The notes beneath the pieces were generated by a model that saw only the letters and a list, made by a program, of their open reading frames with translations, did not search any database and was not told where the DNA came from. Below, in pieces: positions 38,763 to 47,397 of a stretch of DNA of 64,000 bases. This DNA is from an uncultured Bacilli bacterium. Lineage in GTDB: Bacteria > Bacillota_I > Bacilli_A > RF39 > UBA660. Both the position numbers and the translations under genes were made by a program. Positions within the stretch are counted from its first letter, which is position 1. Each line of letters starts with the position of its first letter. Location: the NCBI GenBank assembly GCA_947626275.1, contig CANQRL010000001.1, positions 62,001 to 126,000 of the forward strand, read 5' to 3'.

Positions 38763-41438
38763 TTAAAAGTGATATCCACACATAATACATACTGGACAGT
38801 CAGATTTTACTTTTGTACCACATACTGGACAAACTTTATCCGAACCATCACTCATTCCCTCTACTGGTCGAAGAAGAGATTCTCCGTTAGAAGATTCAGT
38901 CTGGAAGATAGAAGCATAATTAGTTTCCCCACCATTGACAGTCATTGTCTGTGCGCCTGTTGTAGAACCACCCATCATTGGATTCTGTAAGAAACTCTGC
39001 TGCATATCTGGTGGAAGAGAAACCGTATTTGGTACTGGATTCGTATTATTGGTTGGAGTTGGTTCTCCACCAAAATCGAAGAAAGTCTTTTTAGAAAATC
39101 CCATCGCTTCTTCTCTTGTCATTTCTGTAGTACCAAAATCATTAATATTCTGAACATCCGTATCTTTATCTTCCACAGCAGAAGAAATTAAAGTATCAGA
39201 AGATTGTGCCATGGCCTGTGGAGTTGGTACTTCAACTGGTTCATTGACTACCAAAAATCCAACTGGTAAAGCCTCTGGTTCTTCAATATTCATACTAAAT
39301 ACTTCATCCGTCTGAGTAGGTGCGTACACATTTGTTTCCTCAATATCAACCGGTTTCAATGGTTCAAAAATTGGTTCATTGTTATCAATAGGTGTAGTAT
39401 CAATCGTAAGGTCAGGTGGCGGTGCTACCTCAGGCAACTCTTCATCTAAAGGAGGAGGTGCCATTTGTGGACCATCAGAAGGACTAGTTGGTTCTATGCT
39501 TCCTAATGATGGCATCGTAATTTCTGGAAGAGGTTCTAAAACTGGTAATTCTTGAGGCTCTTCTACTGGTGTTTCTATAACCGGAGTACTTGGATTATCC
39601 GTCTCTATAGAAGGATTTTCCACTTCAGCAGGAACCGTATCAGGAACTGCCGTAGGTTCTACTAAATTATCCCATTCTTTCACAGGACTTTCCGTAACTA
39701 CTTCAGTAGGTTCTTCTACAGGTAGAGGCTCTTCTGGAGCTATTTCTGGTACTCCAAAGATATCTTCAGCAGAAAGTTGTTCCTCTATTTTCGTTTCCTC
39801 CAATTTTTCTTCCATTGGAGCTATCTCTTCAACAGGAGTGTCCACTACTGTTTCCTCTTCTTTTGGCTCCGTTGGTTCATCAGATGGTACTTCTAACACT
39901 TCTTCTGTTGGAGTTTTTTCCTCAGTAGGAGTTTCTTCTACTACCTCATTTTCTTTTGATTCTAATAATTTGTCAGAACCTTCTTCTAAAGGCTCTTCCA
40001 TCTTTTCTGTATTTTCGTCAGATTCTTCTTCTGTGTCTTTTTTCTTTCTTTTCTTTTTTGAAGATGCTTTCTCTTTTTTATCATCAGGAGTTTCTTCTAA
40101 AGCAGGCTCTTCTTTTTCTTCAACAGGTGTTTCTTCTACTTTCAAAGCATCTGTATTCTCTTCTTTAGAAGCTTCTTCTTGATCTATCGTATTTTCAACT
40201 GGAGGTACTTCTTCGGTAGGAGCTAGTTCTTCTTCTACTGCAGTTTCTTCCTCTATATTAGTAGAATCAACGGAACTTTCTTCCGAATTAGAAGAATTTA
40301 TATTTTCCTCTATATCAGTTGTCTCTACAGGAGTCTCTACTGATTCCGTACTAGTATTTTCTTCTAATGGAGTCTGTGAAGATTCCTCACTAACAACAGG
40401 GTCTTCAATGCTATCATCTTCTGGTAACTCCTCATCATAAGCATATTCTTCCTCTCCTTCTACTTCTTGAGAAGAAGAATTTTCTATTTCTTCCATTGGA
40501 ATAGTACCAATAACTTCTGACTTTTTAGCTGTTACTCGTTCTCCTCTTAGTTCATCACGCTTATTAATAGCGATTGGACCCATCGTTTCAACAGGCTCTG
40601 CTGTTTCCAACTCAACGTCATGAATAACTGGTAGAACAATTTCTTCTTCAGGTTCCTCTTCAGGAACTTCCTCTACAACAGGTTCTTCTTCGACTACTTC
40701 TTCCTCAGGTTCCTCTTCTTCTGTACTTACCGCTGACTCAAACTTTGGTCCACTTATTTTTCCTTCATACAAAGTAGAATAATCAAACGTTAAATCATCG
40801 GCCGTTGGTAAAACACGATTCAAATCCTCTACATCGCCTGTATTAGCAGCCAAAGAGATGTTATCTGGATTATTCATGTTCTCTTTCTTAGTCGAAGCAA
40901 TCGGTGTATAAGTAAACGTTCTTTTTACTTGTGGAGCAATCTCATTTAAAACATCATTACTTAAATTATATGCTCCCGATACAACAACGTCTTCTACATT
41001 GACAACATCCAATTTGAAATTTTTAGGTAAAACCGGTTCAAAATCGCCTTTTATCTTACCATCCAAAACAATATTAGAATAAGCTAAAAAAGGATAAAAG
41101 AGTGGTGGGAAGAACATCAATCCCAACTTCATAATAATCCCTTTATGACAATAGGTTCCAAACTTCCATCCCAATAAAATCGTTAAAAATGGAATTCCAA
41201 TAAAATTCGCAAACGGAATAAAACACAAGATAATCATCCAAATAGGAATTTCTACGGTGTTAAACATAACAACAATATCATAAAAAGGAATAAACGCTTT
41301 CCATGGTTTTATTCTAATCTTTTTAAAAATAATAGCTAAAGAAGTCATCATAACTAGAACAAAGCCAGCTATAACGAGCCGAGAAAAGAGAACATTTTCC
41401 CGCATATAAGTAAAAAATAAATTAATTAATTTACCCAT
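38763..41438 (-). CDS. Large acidic membrane protein with C-terminal zinc ribbon
   Basis: An 891-aa protein. The first 130 residues hold three or four membrane helices with KPWKAFIPFYDIVVMFNTVEIPIWMI, a pattern seen in DUF5684-like and signal-peptidase-linked membrane domains. Residues about 190-800 are a very acidic, glutamate/proline/threonine-rich low-complexity region (for example EEPEEEVVEEEPVVEEVPEE). The last 25 residues form a zinc ribbon (VCPVCGTKVKSDCPVCIMCGYHF). It lies nine bases upstream of the next zinc-ribbon gene, in the same operon as the SPFH protein. The acidic region may be a long flexible tether; function is unknown to me. Confidence 0.65.
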   Translation of the reverse strand: MGKLINLFFTYMRENVLFSRLVIAGFVLVMMTSLAIIFKKIRIKPWKAFIPFYDIVVMFNTVEIPIWMIILCFIPFANFIGIPFLTILLGWKFGTYCHKGIIMKLGLMFFPPLFYPFLAYSNIVLDGKIKGDFEPVLPKNFKLDVVNVEDVVVSGAYNLSNDVLNEIAPQVKRTFTYTPIASTKKENMNNPDNISLAANTGDVEDLNRVLPTADDLTFDYSTLYEGKISGPKFESAVSTEEEEPEEEVVEEEPVVEEVPEEEPEEEIVLPVIHDVELETAEPVETMGPIAINKRDELRGERVTAKKSEVIGTIPMEEIENSSSQEVEGEEEYAYDEELPEDDSIEDPVVSEESSQTPLEENTSTESVETPVETTDIEENINSSNSEESSVDSTNIEEETAVEEELAPTEEVPPVENTIDQEEASKEENTDALKVEETPVEEKEEPALEETPDDKKEKASSKKKRKKKDTEEESDENTEKMEEPLEEGSDKLLESKENEVVEETPTEEKTPTEEVLEVPSDEPTEPKEEETVVDTPVEEIAPMEEKLEETKIEEQLSAEDIFGVPEIAPEEPLPVEEPTEVVTESPVKEWDNLVEPTAVPDTVPAEVENPSIETDNPSTPVIETPVEEPQELPVLEPLPEITMPSLGSIEPTSPSDGPQMAPPPLDEELPEVAPPPDLTIDTTPIDNNEPIFEPLKPVDIEETNVYAPTQTDEVFSMNIEEPEALPVGFLVVNEPVEVPTPQAMAQSSDTLISSAVEDKDTDVQNINDFGTTEMTREEAMGFSKKTFFDFGGEPTPTNNTNPVPNTVSLPPDMQQSFLQNPMMGGSTTGAQTMTVNGGETNYASIFQTESSNGESLLRPVEGMSDGSDKVCPVCGTKVKSDCPVCIMCGYHF

Positions 41439-41525
41439 ACAATCTTCCTTTCTATTCTTTTACACTATTATTAGTTTATCATAAATTGATACCGAATTCA
41501 ACAATAAATGATGATGAAAAAGAAA

Positions 41526-41554
41526 AAAGAAAAAGTATGCAACTGCATACTTTT
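41526..41554 (-). terminator. Intrinsic terminator of the repeat-protein gene
   Basis: An 11-bp stem AAAAGTATGCA/TGCATACTTTT with a 2-nt gap between the arms followed by T's; its outer pairs overlap the stop codon. Confidence 0.75.
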
Positions 41555-44500
41555 AACTTGCTTTCGCAAAGGTAATATCTAATTCTTCTGGTAAATCTTC
41601 TACATAACCATCATCTTTAAAATAGAATTTTACATGAATGGTAACATGATAATCCGTTAAGTCCTTATTAGAAATGGTAGATATTTGTGGTTTGTAATCG
41701 CCTGTTACCTGTTGCATAGCCATTACAATACCTTCAGTTGGATTGATACGTTCAAATTCTTTCTGTCCTGCTACCGTATTATTTGAAATATAGTAAGTTT
41801 CTGATTTACCTGATTTACCATCTTTTGATGCACTGAAGGAAACCTCTAACCTATCAATAAACTCGATATCTTTTAACATATCAATAGCTGTATTGGTTCC
41901 AAGCTGAACAAAAGTTGAACCAAGAACAAGTTCATCATTTGTATACTTGTAAACAACCTTTCCGTTTTTAACATCTGATATGTCTACTTGATAATGTATA
42001 TGATTTTGATTTTCATTATTTCTTGCAAACATTTCTAGAATTGGATTCATTTGCTCATCAAATTCTTCTTTTGAAACAGCGCCTAAACTATTAAGCTTTA
42101 ATGTATAAGTAAGTTCATCTTTTCCTTCCTTAGTAAGAGCTACATCTTTATTTAATTTAATTGTAACAGTTAGTTCTTTATCATCCCATAAAATAACTTT
42201 CTTATTCATTATAGCCGCTGAAGCCAATTGACCGGTTTCACCAATCAATAAAGCCGCAACCTTGTTAACATACATTGTTTGTGACTGAGATGTACCATTC
42301 TCTACATAACACATTTCAGTACCATCATAATTAATACAAATGTCTAAAATTTCATCTTCCTTACCAGCCATTTGCAAAGATTGTAAGCGGCTTGCAAAAC
42401 TATTAAACGATGTAAATCCAAGCTTTTGCTCTTCATCATGATCAATGTTTACAAGGACAGATTTGTTTAATTCATTGACTTCAGTTTCAAAAGGTAATTG
42501 GTTATTAGGATCTAGATAGTCTAAACCATCAGTTAATAAACTATCAATATACGTTAAAGTAATTTCTTTTACAAAGACAGCCTCTAAAGTGAGGTCTCCT
42601 GTTATGCCAGGCTCTATTTCAGTTATAGTCTCATCGATATCATCTTTTACTTTCCATCCTACAAATACTTTTCCTTCTTGTGTTGCTTTTGGTAATTTCA
42701 TTCCTTCAATAGTATATTTGTTTTTTATGTTACATTCTTCACAAGAAGCATCTCCATATTCATAAGTGATATCATATTCAATAATAGTAAATTTAGCTGT
42801 TAAATTTAAATCTTTGTGATAATCAGATCCGTTGAATGATTTGACAGTATCTTCCCCATCGTTAATAATCCATCCTTCAAAAGTATAACCTGTTTTTGTT
42901 GCTTTTGGTAATGTTACCGTTTCATCTTCTACGGTATAAGTAGATGGAGTACAATCTTTTCTATTACATTTTTCATCATAAGTGATTGTATAGTTATAGG
43001 CAGTAGCAGAAACTGTTAATTCTTTTGCACTAGCTGGCATTGTATATTTATTACCTGTTACATCTTCACTCCAAGTTGCATTTTCATAACCTACTTTTAA
43101 AGCAGCTTCAAGAGTTACTTCTTCTCCGTAATAATGCATATTTTCTTCTGGAATCGTATCATTCTTAGAAGCTGTTGCACTTTCAATACCTTTACCTGGT
43201 GTAACTGTTAAGCTAAATTTATTTCTCTCATAGTAATATTTAAGAGTAGCTTGTCCATCCTCGGTAATCGTAATATCTTCATGGGTTGGTTCTTTTAATC
43301 CACCATCTTGAAGTCCTGTTTTTAAATTATCCGTTAAATCATCATCTGTTAAAGTGAAATTAGGTTTTGTTCCTACTCTTCCTTTTAAAGAGTCTTTTTC
43401 AATTGTTTTTTCAAGGTTATATGTTCCCTTAGTATCCATTAAATAGAGTTCTACTTTATAAGAAGCAATAACTTCTTCCCAAGAAGCGGTTAGTGTTAAT
43501 TCTCCCATTGTTCCTTTAGGAAGTTTTGTTACGTTACCAGTAAGGTTCTCTGAAGTCCATCCTAAGAATTTATATCCTAGTCTAGTTGGAGTAGGAAGAC
43601 TTACTTCATCTTCGATTGTATAAGTTTTATCTTGACAATCTTCACATTCCGCATCATCTTCTAACGTAAAGTGAATTGTGTAAGTAATTGGCGTAAAACT
43701 TGCCTTTAACTCTAAATTGTCTAAGTATTTAGATCCATCAAAAGAGGTTATCGCTTCTTCTTCCTCATTAATAATCCATCCATTGAAAGTATATCCTTCT
43801 TTCGCTAAAGTTGGAAGTTTTACTTCTTTATCTTCTACCGTATAAGTAGATGGAGTACAATCTTTTCCATCACATTGCTCATCATAAGTAATGGTATATT
43901 TAATTGGCGTAAAGCTTGCTTTTAACTCTAAATCTTCTAAGTATTTAGAACTTTCAAAAGAAGTTACTGCTGCTTCTTCCTCATTAATAATCCATCCATT
44001 AAAAGTATATCCTTCCTTAGATAAAGTTGGAAGTTTTACTTCTTTATTTTCGATAGTATAACTTGATGGGGTACAATCTCCTCCACCGCACTTCTCATCA
44101 TAAGTAATGGTATAGGTATTGGCTTCCCAATTTGCGGTAATCATTAAATTACCTGTCGTACCTTTTTGAATAACGCCATCAAAAGAGTCTTCTTCGATTG
44201 TCCAACCAGTAAAAGTATATCCTACTCTCGTTGGATCTGATAAGACAACTTCCTCTTCGGTATTATAACTTTCTGGATTCTTTCCACTACCACCATTTAA
44301 CGCATACGTAATCGTATATTCTTTTAATTCAGTCGTAGCGGTTAAAGTAGTATTATTATTGATAGTATAAGTAAATGCCGCATTTACTTGCTCATTGCTC
44401 CAATGAGCAAAGTCGTAACCATCCTTTAGGTTAGCAATTACTTTTACTTTCGTTCCATAATAATAGGTTCCATCTCCTTCAAGAGATTCTATTCCGTTAT

Positions 44501-45287
44501 CTCCTTTTAGAGTAAGTTTGTATTTATTTCTTACATAGTAGTATTGTACAGTTGTTTCTCCCTCTTCCACAGTTACGGTTTTTCTTGCAGGACTAGTAAA
44601 TCCTGGATAACTTTTTACAGAAGGAGTAACTTCACTACCTTCGTTAGCGCTAAAGACCTCTACCTTTTCTGGTCTAGTAGGATATTCGCCATCAAGTCCC
44701 ATGAGATAGTGTTCTACCTGGTAATCTACTTTCTTAATTTTTTCCCATTTCGCTTCAATAGTGGCATCCTCTTTGACACCTGATTCAAAATCATAAGGTT
44801 CAGAGCCAACATACCATCCTTTAAAGATATAACCTTCCCTTGTTGGGGTCTCAGGTTCTTCTATTTTCTCGTCATGTTTCACTTCTTGGGTGGTATTATT
44901 TCCCATACCATCTTGAATGGTAATAGAATATTGGTTTTCTTCAAAACGAGCTTCTAGTTTCATACCATCTGTAATGGTACCAGAATGAAAGTCAAATTCT
45001 TTCCCATCAACATACCATCCTATAAAGGTATACCCTTCCTTAACAGGATCTTTTGGCTTTACTATTTCGCCAAGATTATGGACATTTTCTAAACGGTATT
45101 CTTTTCCATCTACCATAAAGGTAACGGCATAATCTTTTCGTTGACAGAATGTTACTAGTAAAATAATAAGTACAATTAGAAAAACAAAAACGACGCCAAT
45201 TTTAATCATTTTTTCTCGTTGCGAATTTTGTTCTTCTTTTGTTTCTTCTATTTTTTTGCTCTTCTGATCTTTTGGTTTTTGAGCCAT
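41553..45287 (-). CDS. Membrane-anchored InlB-B-repeat surface protein
   Basis: A 1244-aa protein. After a charged N-terminus a single membrane helix (about residues 28-47, KIGVVFVFLIVLIILLVTFC) anchors it with the rest outside. Eight Listeria-Bacteroides (InlB B) repeats are marked by GY.F.GW motifs (GYTFIGW, GYIFKGW, GYTFTGW, GYTFNGW twice, GYKFLGW, GYTFEGW, GKVFVGW). Two MucBP-like units (VDYQVEHYLMGLDGEYPT..., ASYKVELYLMDTKGTYNL...) lie between them. Five repeats contain a cysteine pair (CGGGDC, CDGKDC, CEDC, CNRKDC, CEEC). The last 300 residues are a non-repeat domain. There is no LPXTG motif. It has its own promoter and terminator. A role in adhesion is inferred. Confidence 0.87.
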   Translation of the reverse strand: MAQKPKDQKSKKIEETKEEQNSQREKMIKIGVVFVFLIVLIILLVTFCQRKDYAVTFMVDGKEYRLENVHNLGEIVKPKDPVKEGYTFIGWYVDGKEFDFHSGTITDGMKLEARFEENQYSITIQDGMGNNTTQEVKHDEKIEEPETPTREGYIFKGWYVGSEPYDFESGVKEDATIEAKWEKIKKVDYQVEHYLMGLDGEYPTRPEKVEVFSANEGSEVTPSVKSYPGFTSPARKTVTVEEGETTVQYYYVRNKYKLTLKGDNGIESLEGDGTYYYGTKVKVIANLKDGYDFAHWSNEQVNAAFTYTINNNTTLTATTELKEYTITYALNGGSGKNPESYNTEEEVVLSDPTRVGYTFTGWTIEEDSFDGVIQKGTTGNLMITANWEANTYTITYDEKCGGGDCTPSSYTIENKEVKLPTLSKEGYTFNGWIINEEEAAVTSFESSKYLEDLELKASFTPIKYTITYDEQCDGKDCTPSTYTVEDKEVKLPTLAKEGYTFNGWIINEEEEAITSFDGSKYLDNLELKASFTPITYTIHFTLEDDAECEDCQDKTYTIEDEVSLPTPTRLGYKFLGWTSENLTGNVTKLPKGTMGELTLTASWEEVIASYKVELYLMDTKGTYNLEKTIEKDSLKGRVGTKPNFTLTDDDLTDNLKTGLQDGGLKEPTHEDITITEDGQATLKYYYERNKFSLTVTPGKGIESATASKNDTIPEENMHYYGEEVTLEAALKVGYENATWSEDVTGNKYTMPASAKELTVSATAYNYTITYDEKCNRKDCTPSTYTVEDETVTLPKATKTGYTFEGWIINDGEDTVKSFNGSDYHKDLNLTAKFTIIEYDITYEYGDASCEECNIKNKYTIEGMKLPKATQEGKVFVGWKVKDDIDETITEIEPGITGDLTLEAVFVKEITLTYIDSLLTDGLDYLDPNNQLPFETEVNELNKSVLVNIDHDEEQKLGFTSFNSFASRLQSLQMAGKEDEILDICINYDGTEMCYVENGTSQSQTMYVNKVAALLIGETGQLASAAIMNKKVILWDDKELTVTIKLNKDVALTKEGKDELTYTLKLNSLGAVSKEEFDEQMNPILEMFARNNENQNHIHYQVDISDVKNGKVVYKYTNDELVLGSTFVQLGTNTAIDMLKDIEFIDRLEVSFSASKDGKSGKSETYYISNNTVAGQKEFERINPTEGIVMAMQQVTGDYKPQISTISNKDLTDYHVTIHVKFYFKDDGYVEDLPEELDITFAKAS

Positions 45288-45339
45288 TTTTATTATTCTC
45301 CTTTCTCTTTTCTAAGGGCTTAATGTCCCTAATTCCTAT

Positions 45340-45367
45340 ATTATACACAAATCTCTTATTTTGTCTA
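45340..45367 (-). promoter_or_regulatory. Promoter of the repeat-protein gene
   Basis: TAGACA (45367-45362), 16-bp spacer, TATAAT (45345-45340) on the minus strand. Confidence 0.6.
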
Positions 45368-45389
45368 GTTTTATCATTCGTTTTTTACG

Positions 45390-45420
45390 AAAAAAAAACG
45401 AAATAGGAACCTATTTCGTT
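45390..45420 (-). terminator. Intrinsic terminator of aspS
   Basis: An 11-bp perfect stem AACGAAATAGG/CCTATTTCGTT with a 2-nt gap, then eight or more T; the aspS stop TAG is in the 5' arm. Confidence 0.85.
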
Positions 45421-47153
45421 AAAGCGATATGTAATTCTTCTAATTGTTTATCAGATACGACATTAGGAGCTTCACTCATTAAACAAGAAGCACTTGCCGT
45501 TTTTGGGAAGGCAATAACATCGCGGATATTATCGGTACCTGCTAAAAGCATAACCATTCGATCTAGTCCAAAGGCCATTCCACCATGAGGAGGCGTTCCA
45601 TATTTTAATGCTTCGACAAAGAAACCGAACTTTTCTTTGATTTCTTCTTCGGTTAGACCGAGTGCTTCAAACATCGTCGCTTGTACTTTTTGATCATGAA
45701 TACGGATAGATCCTCCCCCTGCTTCATAACCGTTAATAACGATATCATAAGCTTTGGAATAACAGTTTGCCTTATCATGGATAAGCTTATCAACGTCTTC
45801 ATCTTTTGGGGAAGTAAATGGATGATGACATGCAACATATCTTCCTTCTTCCTCACTATATTCAAAAGATGGGAAATCCACTACCCAAAGGAGTTCAAAA
45901 CGATTTGGATCAATAAGACCTAAATCCCGACCTAGTTTTAACCTAAGTGCTCCTAAACTCGTCTTAACAATTTCTTTCTTTCCCGAAATGAGGAAAGCGA
46001 TATCGTTTTCTTCTAAGGAAAGAGCTTCGATTAAGGCTTCTTTTTCAGCATCGGTTAGAAGTTTCGCAATGCTTCCAGTTAATTCACTCTCTCGTTTTAA
46101 ATAGATGAGACCACTAGCTCGATAAGTTTTTACGTAGTCTGTTAATTTATCAATCTCTTTTCTAGAGTATTGATTAGCAGAGTTTTTGGCAACAATCGCA
46201 TTGATGATGCCACCTTCTTCTAAGGAACTTTTCAAGAAAGAAACTTCGGTATTAGCAAATAGACTCGTTACTTCTTGAATGGTCATATCAAATCTTAAAT
46301 CTGGTTTATCAGAGCCATAGAGAGCCATTGCCTCATCGTATTTCATACGACGAAGAGGAAGGGGTATATCGATTCCTCTTACCTCCTTAAAGATAGCAGC
46401 CGTTAATCTTTCTCCTAAATCCATCACGTCGTCTTCTTCTACAAAACTCATTTCAATATCGATTTGGGTAAATTCTGGCTGTCTATCGGCTCTTAAATCC
46501 TCATCTCGAAAACATTTTGCAATTTGAAAATATTTTTCCATGCCACCAACCATCAATAGTTGTTTAAAAATTTGAGGAGACTGTGGTAAGGCATAGAACT
46601 TCGAAGGATTGACACGAGAAGGTACCAAATAATCTCTTGCTCCCTCTGGCGTAGACTTACATAAAACAGGTGTTTCAATCTCTAAAAATTCCTCTTTATC
46701 TAAAAAGTTTCTAGTTGCCATCGTAACTTGATGACGTAGTTTTAAAATGTCTTGAAGACGATTTCTTCGAAGATCTAAATAACGATACTTTAATCTAGTA
46801 TCCTCTAAAGCCGTCGTATCTTCACTGATCTCAAATGGTAAATCTAAAGACGTATTTAAAATTTCTAAGGTTTTTAATACGACCTCAATTTCACCCGTCT
46901 TTAGTTTTTCATTGGGACTTTCCCGAAGCGCAACCGTTCCTGTTACTTTGATAACGTATTCGTTTTTTAAGGTTTCTGCTACTGCATAGCAATCATCCTC
47001 TGGACGGACAACAAGTTGAATAATGCCACTTCGATCTCTTAAATCGATAAAGTATAATCCTCCTAAATTTCTTCTTTTTGAAACCCAACCATATAGTTCA
47101 ACGGTTTCTCCTACATTTTGTTTGGAAAGTGTTCCATTCTGTATTTTTTTCAT
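45411..47153 (-). CDS. aspS: Aspartyl-tRNA synthetase
   Basis: A 580-aa class IIb synthetase of the bacterial type. The N-terminal OB-fold (GETVELYGWVSKRRNLGGLYFIDLRDRSGIIQLV), motif 2 (FRDEDLRADRQPEFTQIDIEMSF), the bacterial insertion domain, and motif 3 (GGMAFGLDRMVMLLAG) are all present. It charges tRNA-Asp. The gene is preceded by a T-box leader with a GAC (Asp) specifier and its own promoter inside the end of hisS, so it is controlled by uncharged tRNA-Asp. The length and motifs show no sign of decay. Confidence 0.97.
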   Translation of the reverse strand: MKKIQNGTLSKQNVGETVELYGWVSKRRNLGGLYFIDLRDRSGIIQLVVRPEDDCYAVAETLKNEYVIKVTGTVALRESPNEKLKTGEIEVVLKTLEILNTSLDLPFEISEDTTALEDTRLKYRYLDLRRNRLQDILKLRHQVTMATRNFLDKEEFLEIETPVLCKSTPEGARDYLVPSRVNPSKFYALPQSPQIFKQLLMVGGMEKYFQIAKCFRDEDLRADRQPEFTQIDIEMSFVEEDDVMDLGERLTAAIFKEVRGIDIPLPLRRMKYDEAMALYGSDKPDLRFDMTIQEVTSLFANTEVSFLKSSLEEGGIINAIVAKNSANQYSRKEIDKLTDYVKTYRASGLIYLKRESELTGSIAKLLTDAEKEALIEALSLEENDIAFLISGKKEIVKTSLGALRLKLGRDLGLIDPNRFELLWVVDFPSFEYSEEEGRYVACHHPFTSPKDEDVDKLIHDKANCYSKAYDIVINGYEAGGGSIRIHDQKVQATMFEALGLTEEEIKEKFGFFVEALKYGTPPHGGMAFGLDRMVMLLAGTDNIRDVIAFPKTASASCLMSEAPNVVSDKQLEELHIALTK

Positions 47154-47159
47154 AATTCC

Positions 47160-47362
47160 TCCTAACTAAAAAAATTCTATAAAGATAGGGACGAATGTTC
47201 GCGGTGCCACCCTACTTCATAGAATTTCTATGCTCTTTTTTTCTTTAACGCAGAAAGACGATTATTTAACGTTTGATGTCTTCTATTTTCTTTCTAAACT
47301 GATTTTCACCAACCATCAGCTCTCTACGTTAGAAAGGAAAATGTACTCCTTCAAACAAATAC
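47160..47362 (-). promoter_or_regulatory. T-box leader of aspS (specifier GAC)
   Basis: A tRNA-sensing riboswitch. Stem I is closed by AACG/CGTT pairs and contains AGAGAGC and the specifier GAC (47280-47278) within GAAGACATC, matching aspartate. The T-box bulge AGGGTGGCACCGCGAAC (about 47212-47193) is canonical. The terminator arm pairs AAATTCTAT...TAGGG with CCCTA...ATAGAATTT followed by seven T (about 47228-47160). Uncharged tRNA-Asp would stabilise the antiterminator and let aspS be read. Confidence 0.95.
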
Positions 47363-47368
47363 AATTTT

Positions 47369-47397
47369 ATTTTAGTCCTAAAATATTAATTTGTCAA
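47369..47397 (-). promoter_or_regulatory. Promoter of the aspS T-box transcript
   Basis: TTGACA (47397-47392), 17-bp spacer, TAAAAT (47374-47369). The -35 box is the codons TTG ACA at the end of hisS. Confidence 0.75.

Noticed and set aside
39838-40182. Plus-strand serine/phenylalanine-rich frames opposite the acidic protein
   Set aside because: Low-complexity GAA/GAG-rich coding produces long open frames on the other strand; there is no start signal.
41553-41700. Sortase (LPXTG) anchoring of the repeat protein
   Set aside because: The C-terminus ends in ITFAKAS without an LPXTG motif, hydrophobic helix or basic tail.
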